Below the pieces are notes generated by a model that was given only the letters and a program-made list of their open reading frames with translations, had not been told where the DNA came from and ran no database searches. The position numbers and the translations under genes are program-made. Shown here in pieces: positions 1-8,560 of a DNA stretch of 64,000 bases (position 1 is its first letter; every line of letters starts with the position of its first letter). The stretch comes from Heyndrickxia shackletonii (GTDB lineage Bacteria; Bacillota; Bacilli; Bacillales; Bacillaceae_C). The stretch is taken from NCBI RefSeq assembly GCF_001420715.1, contig NZ_LJJC01000004.1, positions 2,862,523 to 2,926,522 on the forward strand, in the 5' to 3' direction.

Positions 1-450
1 ATCATACCTTGGCTGTCAGTCCCATTTATTGGGTCAAAAACGTTTAAAAGATTTCTTCCTGGGTCATTATTTATGTGCTTTTATCTCATTGTAGAAGGAA
101 TGATAGCCCAAAAGAAAAAATGGTGGTGGTTTCCAATTGGAATTAAACCTAATATAGTTGGGGAATTCCCATTAATATTTGGTCCATTTTTAGTCGGTTC
201 CATTTGGATTTTAAAATATACTTATGGAAAATTTGCTTTATATTTCAAAACAAATTTACTCATCGATGCTTTTTTTACCTATCTTATGATTCCTTGTTTA
301 AAAAAAATTGGATATGTCTCCTTAGTGAGACTTTCGAAATTTAGATTATCCTTTCTCTTTTTAATAAAATCGGTAGTCATGTATTTATTTCAATATTTTT
401 ATGAGAAGTTTAGGAATCAGAGGCGTATGGAGAGCATTTTAGAAAGGTAG
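1..450 (+). CDS. Hypothetical membrane protein, 5' end outside window
   Basis: The frame is open from base 1 to the stop at 448-450, so the true start lies left of the window; the methionine at base 73 is only the first internal ATG. The visible product (about 149 residues) is hydrophobic and aromatic, with several likely membrane segments and a charged C-terminal tail rich in Arg and Lys. A WWWFPIG segment follows a short basic loop. I do not recognise a function. It resembles in style the uncharacterised multi-span membrane proteins common in Bacillaceae. Confidence 0.6.
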   Translation: MIPWLSVPFIGSKTFKRFLPGSLFMCFYLIVEGMIAQKKKWWWFPIGIKPNIVGEFPLIFGPFLVGSIWILKYTYGKFALYFKTNLLIDAFFTYLMIPCLKKIGYVSLVRLSKFRLSFLFLIKSVVMYLFQYFYEKFRNQRRMESILER

Positions 451-515
451 TTAACAAGTAGTCAGAGAAACAGAGTTTAATTTTTTTAAATAGCGCACTC
501 TCAATACATTATCAA

Positions 516-746
516 TTACTTTTTATTTACCTTATATTTAAAAATATACGCTAATATTAATGCAATAATGATGGGGAATAAGTAAGTAACAACCAATACT
601 AATAAATGAGTCGAAAAAGGTGCTGACCATTCAGGATGTTTAACAAAATTCTGATATTCAATATAACTTTTTAATAACATAATGACAATCAATAATACCG
701 AAAGAGTAAAGAATAAATTTGAAGCAATTTTATACTTATTTACCAC
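516..746 (-). CDS. Small two-span membrane protein, hypothetical
   Basis: The product has about 76 residues and two hydrophobic segments, separated by a short polar loop containing KHPEWSAP, and ends in a Lys-rich tail. An upstream ATG at 761 is in frame, but a strong GGAGG lies inside that extended reading, 8 nt before a GTG at 746, so I place the start at the GTG (protein beginning VVNKYK). It stands alone between two unrelated genes. No family recognised. Confidence 0.55.
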   Translation of the reverse strand: MVNKYKIASNLFFTLSVLLIVIMLLKSYIEYQNFVKHPEWSAPFSTHLLVLVVTYLFPIIIALILAYIFKYKVNKK

Positions 747-825
747 TGATTGCACCTCCATTTTTAATAAGTTATATTAAACTATTATAGTCAATGAACG
801 TTACCTTGTAGTATTTTACAATTTA

Positions 826-853
826 AGGTTATTCCTACAATTAGGAATAACCT
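826..853 (-). terminator. Possible terminator after cat
   Basis: An 11-bp inverted repeat (AGGTTATTCCT / AGGAATAACCT) with a 6-nt loop lies just past the stop of the chloramphenicol acetyltransferase gene. On the minus strand the following tract is T-rich but interrupted, so termination may be weak. Confidence 0.55.
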
Positions 854-875
854 ATCTTCATGGGTCTTTGTTAGC

Positions 876-1526
876 TTAAGAAAGCCATTCTTTGCTTTGA
901 TAGGATAATTGCTGCAGCTCCATAAAAAATAAACCAGCATGGTATCCATCACAAACAGCATGATGCAATTGCAGAGAAACTGGTAACCATATTTTGTCTT
1001 TCTGATAGAAGTATTTTCCTCCCGTGATAATGGGAAGTAAATAATCATTATCATGATGAACATTTAAATTGAATCCCGTAAAACTTATCCAAGGAATACT
1101 TGAAATATGGAATGTATTCTCTGAGATATTCTCCTTTGTATCAAGTCCTTTTAAATCACCATAACATTCCAAATCTATTTGATAATTATTATAAAAAGTA
1201 GGAAATTCGTCGTTGAAGTCAGTCCAAATGCTTGAGAATGTTTTGTTATCCTGATGGAAAATGGTATAACTAGGAACCATTTGATCCCAATAACCCAAAA
1301 CACCATCTTCGTTAAAACAAGTTCGAAATTCTTTGTAAGAATTGACTGTTTTGCTTACCATATAAATAAAGGCAGGATATAGTTTTAACCCTTTATTTCG
1401 CAGCTGCTCTAATAACATTGTGATATCTATATTTGTTGAGATGCTATAGTTGCACTTTTGATGTAAATAATGTTCAAAATAGATCTTTCTATCCCAGTTT
1501 TCTCTATCAATTGGATGAAATTTCAT
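876..1526 (-). CDS. cat: Chloramphenicol acetyltransferase, type A
   Basis: The 216-residue protein has the length of classical trimeric CatA enzymes, which inactivate chloramphenicol by acetylating its 3-hydroxyl with acetyl-CoA in the cytoplasm. The active-site signature HHAVCDGYHAG is present near residue 188, including the catalytic His and the following CDG. The N-terminus (FHPIDRENWDRKIYFEHYL) is also typical of the family. The ribosome binding site lies in the right arm of a perfect hairpin, and a short leader peptide gene precedes it, so expression is probably induced by the drug through translational attenuation, as known for cat-86 and pC194 cat. Neighbouring genes are unrelated to chloramphenicol. 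Confidence 0.95.
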   Translation of the reverse strand: MKFHPIDRENWDRKIYFEHYLHQKCNYSISTNIDITMLLEQLRNKGLKLYPAFIYMVSKTVNSYKEFRTCFNEDGVLGYWDQMVPSYTIFHQDNKTFSSIWTDFNDEFPTFYNNYQIDLECYGDLKGLDTKENISENTFHISSIPWISFTGFNLNVHHDNDYLLPIITGGKYFYQKDKIWLPVSLQLHHAVCDGYHAGLFFMELQQLSYQSKEWLS

Positions 1527-1530
1527 TTTT

Positions 1531-1571
1531 ATTATCCTCCTAAAATTAATTTATGATTTTAGGAGGATAAT
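1531..1571 (-). promoter_or_regulatory. Translational attenuator hairpin of cat
   Basis: A perfect 16-bp inverted repeat (1531-1546 and 1556-1571) with a 9-nt loop encloses the AGGAGG ribosome binding site of cat. In the mRNA this hairpin would hide the site. The left arm is also the end of the leader peptide gene, so a ribosome stalled in the leader would open the hairpin. This layout matches the established cat attenuation mechanism. Confidence 0.92.
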
Positions 1572-1588
1572 TTATCTGTCTTCACCAT
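1559..1588 (-). CDS. cat leader peptide MVKTDKLSS
   Basis: A nine-codon frame (ATG at 1588, TAA at 1559-1561) reads MVKTDKLSS. It has its own ribosome binding site (AAAGGGTGATG) and ends inside the left arm of the cat hairpin. It closely resembles the cat-86 leader, which begins MVKTDKISS as I recall it; in that system the nascent peptide and chloramphenicol together stall the ribosome. The position relative to the hairpin is what attenuation requires. Confidence 0.9.
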   Translation of the reverse strand: MVKTDKLSS

Positions 1589-1670
1589 TTACATCACCCT
1601 TTCTTAAGCTAACACAATATTAGAAACACAGTTTATTATTGACCTATCTCTTCTTTAAATATTCCCTTAT

Positions 1671-2372
1671 TCAGCTTTTAACTTCCAATTTTCTTTGATT
1701 TACATCGTTAATCGCTCTTAATAGCATTTCTTTAGTAAAGTCCGGAAAATATAAATCGCTAAACCAAAATTCCGATTTTGAAGACTGCCATAGCAAAAAA
1801 TTACTTAGCCTTTTTTCTCCACCTGTCCGGATGATAATATCCGGGTCTGGAAGCTCTTTGGTATAGAGATAATTATTGATTAGATCATCATTTATTTCTT
1901 CTATTTCTACTTTAGAGTCTTTTATATCTCTAATTAAAGATTTGACTGCGGATAATATTTCATATCTGCCTCCATAATTTAGAGCAAAATTAACAATTAG
2001 CTGATTATTACTTGAAGTTTCATGAACTGCCTTTTTAAAAGCACATTGGGTATGTCGAGGCAACCTATCCAAATCACCAGAAATACATATTCTTATATTT
2101 TTCATTTTAAACTCAGGCAACTTTTGGCCTAAGTATTGTGCTGGAAGATCCATTAAATATTGAACCTCTTCACTTGGTCTTTTCCAGTTTTCCGTTGAGA
2201 AGACATATAAAGTTAATACTTTCACTCCTAATTCTAAGGATGCATCTATCATTTCTTCCATTGCCTGTGCACCCGCAAAATGACCTTGACTTCTCGTTAG
2301 TCCCCGCTGTAATCCCCACCTTCCGTTTCCATCCATCATTATCGCTATATGTGTTGGTATAATTGTATTCAA
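1671..2372 (-). CDS. Isoprenyl transferase, UppS-like (cis-prenyltransferase)
   Basis: The 233-residue protein has the hallmarks of cis-prenyltransferases, which extend farnesyl diphosphate with isopentenyl diphosphate to make undecaprenyl diphosphate, the lipid carrier for cell-wall precursors. HIAIMMDGNGRW (catalytic Asp14) is at the N-terminus and a C-terminal IIIRTGGEKRLSNFLLWQ motif binds the diphosphate. The start is a TTG with AAGGAGG upstream. In bacilli the essential uppS normally lies near cdsA and frr; here it sits among accessory genes, so this is probably a second copy. A role in bacitracin or wall-stress tolerance is possible but is inference. Confidence 0.88.
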   Translation of the reverse strand: MNTIIPTHIAIMMDGNGRWGLQRGLTRSQGHFAGAQAMEEMIDASLELGVKVLTLYVFSTENWKRPSEEVQYLMDLPAQYLGQKLPEFKMKNIRICISGDLDRLPRHTQCAFKKAVHETSSNNQLIVNFALNYGGRYEILSAVKSLIRDIKDSKVEIEEINDDLINNYLYTKELPDPDIIIRTGGEKRLSNFLLWQSSKSEFWFSDLYFPDFTKEMLLRAINDVNQRKLEVKS

Positions 2373-2402
2373 GCTCTGCTTATCCTCCTTAACTTCAGTC
2401 TT

Positions 2403-2867
2403 TTATTTATTCTCTCTGTTAAACTTTAACGCCGAAAGAATAAATAAAACCCCGCCTAACATCCAAAATGGTTCCCAAAAAAAGAGTCTCCACTTTGCAG
2501 CATAATTTTCAATTTGAAGTGATATATAACCGATTACAGAAAGTAAAATGGTTACAAAATTCGCCAAGCCATATAAAAATAAGAAAATTCCTCCCACTAA
2601 AGATATGGTAAATAATATAATTTTTAATATTTTTGACCATTTCTTTAGAAGTAATAGTAAAAATAATCCTCCAATAAGCTTGATAAAGCCCGTAATCCAG
2701 ACAATGGCAATGAATGAGTTTTCTCTTTCGAAAGCTTTTTGATAAATGACTCCTCCTAATGTTTTCACTCCTGCCATTCCCCCGCTTGCCCAATAAAAAC
2801 TAATGAGGGCGAACAGGAAACACCAAAAGGCTCCAGCAATAGCATAAAAATTTTTGCTTTTCCTCAC
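2403..2867 (-). CDS. DUF3995-like membrane protein
   Basis: About 154 residues with four hydrophobic segments. The N-terminal FYWASGGMAGVKTLGG region followed by a segment around WITGFIKLIGG is typical of the uncharacterised DUF3995 family. Two in-frame GTG codons are possible starts; the second (2867) has GGGAG 8 nt upstream and is preferred. It precedes the uppS-like gene by 30 bp on the same strand, so the two are probably cotranscribed. Function unknown. Confidence 0.65.
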   Translation of the reverse strand: MRKSKNFYAIAGAFWCFLFALISFYWASGGMAGVKTLGGVIYQKAFERENSFIAIVWITGFIKLIGGLFLLLLLKKWSKILKIILFTISLVGGIFLFLYGLANFVTILLSVIGYISLQIENYAAKWRLFFWEPFWMLGGVLFILSALKFNRENK

Positions 2868-2941
2868 CCTTATCACTCCCTAAGTTACTTCATATAACGG
2901 AAAGTGAAACTCAAAATAAGCTTTCTTTTTTGAAAAGTAAT

Positions 2942-3931
2942 TTACAAAATTGCCTTCATCAATATATTTTCATTGATATCCCCATACGCTTTACTTGAAG
3001 TACTCGGAGTAGCCTGGACAACGGATATATAATTGCTCTCCGGAACTATATTTAGTTCTTGTCCTCCAAATCCTCTACCATGGTACCCATCTGAAGTAAG
3101 CCACCAAAGGTATCCATAAAACTGATTATTAGCTAGAGAACCTTGAGAATTATTTTCAAAAGATGGGTTGATTATTTGTTTTGTAAAATCAGAAGAGATA
3201 ATCCGATGTCCATTAAAAGTTCCCTCACCAAGCATTAGTAGGCCTATTTTTGCTAAATCTCTAGCGGATAAATCCGACTTTTCTTCTCCCTTCATTACAG
3301 TATATGAAAAACCACACGGGCTTTGTGGCCATTCATCACTTATTATTTCAAGAGGCTTATATAAAAACTCTTGAACAAGGTCATATGAGGTTCCGCCGTA
3401 TACCTTTCCGATAATGGCAGACAAGAGCATCACGTCCCATTCTTTATAATGAAACGTTCTTCCAGGAACACTATCCATTTCTATATCTGCTATATGATTG
3501 ATCCAGTCATTGGTTCGCATCATTTGTTGCATCATAGGAGTATGATAATGAACTCCTCCATTCCAATAAATGCCTGATGACATGGTGAGCAAATGACGGA
3601 TTGTAATTATTTTATGAAAAGGATGTCTATCTTCCGCAAATTCTTTTAAATGTGTACCAATCGGTTCATCTAAGCTTTGAATTAAGCCTTTGTCTAAACA
3701 AATCCCCGCTGCAATCGCAAGAATACTCTTCCAAATCGATTTAATTGGGTTTCTACTGAATTCGTGGAATTGATTATAATATTTTTCAACGACAATTTTC
3801 CCATTTTTCACCACTAGCACACTATTTACTAGCCGATATTTATGTTGTTTTAAATATCCATCCAGCTCCTGGAGAACATTAATATCCATCCCTTCCGCCT
3901 CTGGAGTAGAAAACTGCCATTCAAATTTCAT
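2942..3931 (-). CDS. Serine beta-lactamase-like hydrolase
   Basis: The 329-residue protein belongs to the beta-lactamase/penicillin-binding-protein C-like superfamily. The nucleophile motif SxxK is present as S65-I-W-K68, followed by the usual LLTMSSGIYWNGG region. The tyrosine motif is degenerate (HYKEWD rather than YxN) and a GRGFGGQ segment replaces the usual HTG box. No signal peptide is visible, so it should be cytoplasmic. Such proteins include esterases, peptidases and amide hydrolases as well as beta-lactamases, so the substrate is open. Its ATG overlaps the stop of the UvrA-like gene by 4 bp (ATGA), which implies translational coupling. Confidence 0.82.
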   Translation of the reverse strand: MKFEWQFSTPEAEGMDINVLQELDGYLKQHKYRLVNSVLVVKNGKIVVEKYYNQFHEFSRNPIKSIWKSILAIAAGICLDKGLIQSLDEPIGTHLKEFAEDRHPFHKIITIRHLLTMSSGIYWNGGVHYHTPMMQQMMRTNDWINHIADIEMDSVPGRTFHYKEWDVMLLSAIIGKVYGGTSYDLVQEFLYKPLEIISDEWPQSPCGFSYTVMKGEEKSDLSARDLAKIGLLMLGEGTFNGHRIISSDFTKQIINPSFENNSQGSLANNQFYGYLWWLTSDGYHGRGFGGQELNIVPESNYISVVQATPSTSSKAYGDINENILMKAIL

Positions 3932-6327
3932 ATCTGCACCTGCTTTAAATATTTCCCGATAATAGATTGGGAATTTTTGCTTAACTCCAATGGTGTCCCT
4001 TTCGCTACTACGTTTCCACCATTACTTCCCCCGCCTGGACCCATTTCAATAATATAATCACAATTTGCTAATATAGCAGGATCATGCTCTGTAACAATAA
4101 CCGTATTGCCTGAATCTACAAGCTGCTGCATAAGCTGTATTAGACGTTCCATATCTGCAAAAGCAAGACCAGTGGTAGGCTCATCAAGAATATAGACATT
4201 GTCTTTTCCTTTTTGTTTGGAAAGTTCCTTTGCAAGCTTAATCCTTTGTCCCTCTCCGCCAGAAATAGTGGGCGTCTTTTGTCCAAGGGTAATATAGCCC
4301 ATCCCAACACGATCCAATGTTTTTAAAATTTCGGATAAGCTTTTATCATAAAATGGCAAAGCCTCATTATCAAAAAAATAAATAGCTTCCACCACATTCA
4401 TATCCATAATGTCTTTGATGTTTTTACCATTCAATTTGACTTCTAATGCTTCATCGATATAACCCGTTCCATTGCAAGTTTCACACTCTAAATCAATAAA
4501 ATTACCATATCCGACATGAAAAGATTTAACCCCTTCCCCTTTACAGGTTCGGCAGCCGCCTTCTGAATTAACGGAAAATAATCCGGAAGTATATCCTTTT
4601 TCCTGTGCTTCCGGAGTTCTAGCCAGTAACATCCGAACTCGGTCTGTAATACCAGTATAGGTAGCAGGACATGATGCTTTACTTCTTCCAATAGGCTTTT
4701 GATCTACTACAATGCATTTCTTAATTTGTTCATATCCTTCGATGGACACATGGTTATCGACTTCTAAGACGTCATCTTCTTCGTATATTACTTTCGTTTT
4801 CAGTTGTTGCTTTAGTTTTGGCACCAGTGTGCCATGGATTAAGCTAGACTTTCCGCTTCCGGAAACTCCTGCAATCCCCACCATTAATCCAAGAGGAATA
4901 TCTACAGTGATATCACGCAAATTATGCAAATTAGCATGCTTTATTGTCAGGATTTTTTCATGATTTATTTGTTTAAATTCTTGTTTCCTATTTAATATTT
5001 TCTTCCCTATTAAGAATGGTGAAGTTCTAGATTTCTTACATGCCAAGAACTCCTCGAAACTCCCTTGAAAGATTCGCTCCCCACCATACATTCCGGCATC
5101 AGGTCCTATATCAATGATATAATCAGCCGCTCTCATGAAATTATCATCGTGTTCAACTGCAACTACTGTATTTCCGCGATGGACAAGATTTCGGATGATT
5201 TTTATCAGCATTCCTTTTTCCGTTTCATGAAGTCCAATAGTCGGTTCATCAAAAATAAAAATGATAGAATCCATGTCAGCAATGATGTAGGAAGCAAGAA
5301 AAAGGCGTTGTATTTCTCCACCTGATAAGGTTGGGACTTGACGGGATAGTGCCAGATGATGTAATCCCACATCCACCATACATCTTAGCTTTATAAGGAT
5401 TTCCTCCACTAAATTCTTTCCAGCAATTGTTATCTTCTGTGCTTCTAAGAAATTCACTAATTCATCAACATACATATTTTCTAATTCAGAAATAGTTTTG
5501 CCATCTATAGTAGTATAAACTGCCTGTTCACCAAGACCAGTTCCTAAACATTTTGGACAACTTCTCGGTGCTAATTTGATTCCAAATAAGTCATGTTCCT
5601 TTTTTAATGTATTATTTCTCATGTTCTTACTGACAAAATGTTTTTGCATTTCATGAAAAAAAACAACGGCACCAACAAATCCACTTTTCCGGCAGCCATA
5701 TTTAAACAAAAACAGTTCCTCTTCATTTAAAGAACCAATCGTATTATTTATATCAACATTGTGGAGCTGACAAAACTTTTTGAAATTATTACGATGATGC
5801 CTATGCTTCATCAAAAATCCATTAAATATATTCTTGATTTGCATATCTAGCTTTAATATTTCATCTTCATCTATATGATAGAACTGGCCGCTTCCTAAAC
5901 ACTTAACACACATGCCTTTAGCAGAATTTTTCTGAAAAAATTCCATTGAAAGAGGTAATCCATCATCATGGTTTGGGTCCCTGGTACCATAAGAAGCAAA
6001 AAGTATCGCCAGCAAATTGCTAATTTTCGTCCTAGTACCTACCGTACTCCTTGGATTCGATTGGCGAATGACACGCTGTTCCACCGCCACGGTCGGAGAA
6101 AGTCCGGTAATGCTTTCAAAAGCGGAGACCGAATCAACCATAAATTGGGTTCCCGAGAAAAGCAGATATCTCCTCTTCCCTTCTTCGTATAAGGTATCGA
6201 ATACAAGGCTAGACTTTCCGCTTCCAGAGACTCCTGTAACCACTGTCAATTTTCCTTTTGGAATCCTGATATCAACATTTTTTAAATTATGCAAGTATGC
6301 GCCTTTAATTTCAATATATTCTGACAT
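3928..6327 (-). CDS. UvrA-like ABC ATPase (UvrA2/DrrC type)
   Basis: This 799-residue protein has two UvrA-type ABC modules: Walker A GVSGSGKSS near the N-terminus, a second one (AGVSGSGKSSLI) in the middle, and two signatures (TLSGGEIQRL and TISGGEGQRI) each followed by a Walker B (FIFDEPT, YILDEPT). Zinc-binding CxxC pairs are visible (CVKCLGSGQ, CPKCLGTG, CRTCKGEG with CETCNGTG). It is shorter than housekeeping UvrA (about 940-950 residues), as expected of class II UvrA paralogues lacking part of the insertion used to bind UvrB; those are linked to drug or DNA-damage tolerance in some hosts. The ATG at 6327 with GGAGAG upstream is preferred over an in-frame TTG at 6339. Confidence 0.88.
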   Translation of the reverse strand: MSEYIEIKGAYLHNLKNVDIRIPKGKLTVVTGVSGSGKSSLVFDTLYEEGKRRYLLFSGTQFMVDSVSAFESITGLSPTVAVEQRVIRQSNPRSTVGTRTKISNLLAILFASYGTRDPNHDDGLPLSMEFFQKNSAKGMCVKCLGSGQFYHIDEDEILKLDMQIKNIFNGFLMKHRHHRNNFKKFCQLHNVDINNTIGSLNEEELFLFKYGCRKSGFVGAVVFFHEMQKHFVSKNMRNNTLKKEHDLFGIKLAPRSCPKCLGTGLGEQAVYTTIDGKTISELENMYVDELVNFLEAQKITIAGKNLVEEILIKLRCMVDVGLHHLALSRQVPTLSGGEIQRLFLASYIIADMDSIIFIFDEPTIGLHETEKGMLIKIIRNLVHRGNTVVAVEHDDNFMRAADYIIDIGPDAGMYGGERIFQGSFEEFLACKKSRTSPFLIGKKILNRKQEFKQINHEKILTIKHANLHNLRDITVDIPLGLMVGIAGVSGSGKSSLIHGTLVPKLKQQLKTKVIYEEDDVLEVDNHVSIEGYEQIKKCIVVDQKPIGRSKASCPATYTGITDRVRMLLARTPEAQEKGYTSGLFSVNSEGGCRTCKGEGVKSFHVGYGNFIDLECETCNGTGYIDEALEVKLNGKNIKDIMDMNVVEAIYFFDNEALPFYDKSLSEILKTLDRVGMGYITLGQKTPTISGGEGQRIKLAKELSKQKGKDNVYILDEPTTGLAFADMERLIQLMQQLVDSGNTVIVTEHDPAILANCDYIIEMGPGGGSNGGNVVAKGTPLELSKNSQSIIGKYLKQVQI

Positions 6328-6404
6328 AAAACTCTCCAATATTATTAAAAATGGGTCATCAATAATCTTTTCATTCTATTAAGACATTCCTTTTTCCTTT
6401 AATT

Positions 6405-7291
6405 TTATCTAATAAATTGCATTAAATTGTTTGGAAATTCTTCAAAAGGTTGTTCCAATAATTGATAGAAAACATAATAGCTATCAGGTTTTGTCGTTAT
6501 TAACCCTGCATCCCTAAGTTGTTTTAAATGTTTGGAAATTGCCCCCTCAATCCAGCTAACTCTCTAGTAGAACGAGATTTCTCAGCTAAATATTTTACAA
6601 TTTGCAGTCTAGTGAAATCCCCCATTGCTCGTAAAAATTTAATGAGGTCCTCAGGAGACATTGGCTTAGCTGCTTCAAGCTGATTTTCCATTACGGAATA
6701 ATTAATCCCAATTGGTTTATCACGTTTTACAAATAAATGCGGCCAGACAAAATACGAAGGGGTTAAAAATAACTCCTCTTGTTCATCAAAATGTATGATG
6801 TATTTGGATATTCTCCTGATTACGGCTTTATTTTCATCTGGGTATGTATCGATCTCCGAAGAAAGACCCGATAATAGTTGCAGCGGACACCTAATAGATT
6901 TCCATACCTGTATAAAATGTTTAATAGAAGAAATCTCATCTTCTACGTATAGCATTTTTCCGGGTATAAGTCGCATTTGAAGAATTGCACCGCGGCTTGC
7001 ATCTGCTTTTATCAAGCGGGCACAGCCAATACCATTATATGCTTGCAGCGCTCTAATTTCATTTTGGAAATCAGATCCCGGGATACCGAGTTTAAGAATC
7101 ACAGGATTACCATATAAATCTATTGCATTTAAAACGTAATTATAGGAAAGGTTTGTAACTGGAGCATCTATCTTTAAATTCCATTTTTCCACACATATTT
7201 GAACTCTCGAAGCAATTGTTTCTAACCATTTTATGCCCTCTTCTCCGAAAGCACCCGCAATTTTATTTTTAAATGTTTCGGGAATGTTCAT
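6405..7291 (-). pseudogene. Decayed fusion: aminoglycoside phosphotransferase N-terminus + ArsR-type regulator C-terminus
   Basis: The frame from 7291 starts like APH(6)-type aminoglycoside phosphotransferases (EKWNLKIDAPVTNLSYNYVL, then nucleotide-lobe sequence to about residue 150). The catalytic HGD loop and the whole C-lobe are missing. The frame then continues into PSYFVWPHLFVKRDKPIG and a winged-helix segment (FLRAMGDFTRLQIVKYLAEKS) typical of ArsR-family regulators. It stops early at 6524-6526 because of a frameshift near 6545: in the adjacent frame the helix-turn-helix resumes as EGAISKHLKQLRDAGLITTK and runs to a TAA at 6405. A large deletion fused two genes and a later small indel broke the remainder. 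Neither ancestral activity is likely to remain. Confidence 0.75.
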
Positions 7292-7388
7292 TACTCTATA
7301 CTCCTTCTTATAATGGGTTTATCATATAGAATTCCATCCCTAACTTTTTCAATAAACTCCTTGCTATTTCTTGCATAAATGAAAAAAG

Positions 7389-7418
7389 CAAAAAAAAACA
7401 ACGGCGGATACCGTTGCT
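7389..7418 (-). terminator. Terminator after the 29-residue peptide gene
   Basis: A CAACGG / CCGTTG stem (7399-7416) directly beside the TAG is followed on the minus strand by a run of nine T. This is a good intrinsic terminator and supports expression of the small gene. Confidence 0.75.
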
Positions 7419-7506
7419 ATTCTTTCATCATTTTACTGAACATATATGAAGTTGCAATCAAGGCTGCCAAAAAAAATACCAGAATTGCATACATTCCGTA
7501 ATTCAT
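7417..7506 (-). CDS. 29-residue single-span membrane peptide
   Basis: A short frame encodes MNYGMYAILVFFLAALIATS followed by YMFSKMMKE: one hydrophobic helix with a short basic end. A weak GGTGGTGA ribosome binding site lies 5 nt before the ATG. An intrinsic terminator begins at the stop codon, which argues that this is a real transcription unit. It lies downstream of an orphan ABC ATPase gene on the same strand, separated by about 190 bp. No family is recognised; sporulation- or envelope-related micropeptides of this kind are common in bacilli. Confidence 0.55.
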   Translation of the reverse strand: MNYGMYAILVFFLAALIATSYMFSKMMKE

Positions 7507-7699
7507 TTAATTCACCACCGTATAAATACTATGTAAATATAATATTTACTTGCAATTGTTCATCAATATTTTCTAGATTTCTTTTATTTCTTTGTTCTCA
7601 ACGCAATTATAACATTCTATAAAAATAATAAACAATATTGTACTTCAAATGTACATAGAAAATACAAATTTTTATGAGTTACATTATGATGTTTCTCTA

Positions 7700-8392
7700 T
7701 CAAGCAAACTCTCCTTTTTTATCTGATAAAACCATCCCGTCCTTCATCGTAATCATTCGATTTGCTTTGACAGCAAGCTTTGGATCATGTGTAACAAAAA
7801 ATACTCCGCAGCCTTCCTGTTGATTAAGTTCTTGTATTAAGTCAAAAATTCGTTCCCCTGTTTCCGTATCGAGATTTCCGGTTGGTTCATCGGCAAGTAG
7901 CCAGTCTGGTTTGTGAACGATTGCGCGAGCTATAGCTATACGCTGTTGTTGACCACCCGAAAGCTGTGATGGTAAAGAATTTTCTTTATCAGAAAGGCCA
8001 ACTTGTTCTAAAACTTCTTTTGCACGTTCTATTTTATTGTAGGGAACTTTTCTGGCAAACAATGGTGAGAGGACATTTTCGAGTGCCGTTAAAGTAGGCA
8101 GGAGGTGAAATTGCTGAAAGATAAAGCCAATATGTTCAAAACGAAAGTCAGAAATTGCTTTTTTGTTTTTCTTTACGATTTCTTCTCCGTCATATAAAAT
8201 CTTTCCGGATGTCGGTGAATCAAGTGTTCCTATCAAACTCAATAATGTTGATTTCCCAGATCCAGAAGGACCGACAATTGAGGTAAACTCTCCCTTTGAA
8301 AAGGATAAATTAATATGCTGAACTGCATTTGTGGTAACACCATCACCTGCATATGACTTTCCAACATCCAAACATTCAATTTTTAATGACAT
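7700..8392 (-). CDS. ABC transporter ATP-binding protein, MacB/LolD-like
   Basis: A 230-residue ATPase with Walker A GPSGSGKST, Q-loop FIFQQFHLLPTLTALENV, signature LSGGQQQRIAIARA and Walker B WLLADEPTGNLD. The TGNLD extension and length are typical of the MacB/LolD/YknY group, which powers FtsX-like permeases that export peptides or lipids. Such ATPases normally lie beside their permease; none is seen on either side, so this is an orphan in this window. AAAGGGG precedes the ATG. The permease may be elsewhere or lost. Confidence 0.88.
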   Translation of the reverse strand: MSLKIECLDVGKSYAGDGVTTNAVQHINLSFSKGEFTSIVGPSGSGKSTLLSLIGTLDSPTSGKILYDGEEIVKKNKKAISDFRFEHIGFIFQQFHLLPTLTALENVLSPLFARKVPYNKIERAKEVLEQVGLSDKENSLPSQLSGGQQQRIAIARAIVHKPDWLLADEPTGNLDTETGERIFDLIQELNQQEGCGVFFVTHDPKLAVKANRMITMKDGMVLSDKKGEFA

Positions 8393-8560
8393 AATAAACC
8401 CCTTTCATCTAAAACTTTTTTCTATATATTCATAATATTACATACTGTTCTATTAATGTAAATATGTTACAAAGATACTTATGGTAAATTTTTCATTAAA
8501 AAAAGCTCTACTCTATCTAAGAGTAAAGCTAGTTGATGATTATTAGATAAGTATAACTCT

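Noticed and set aside
791-1063. 90-residue minus-strand frame overlapping cat
   Set aside because: It is an out-of-frame shadow of the cat gene and runs over the downstream hairpin.
6017-6382. 121-residue plus-strand reading frame over the UvrA-like gene
   Set aside because: It is antisense to the conserved Walker A region of the UvrA-like gene and has no family features.
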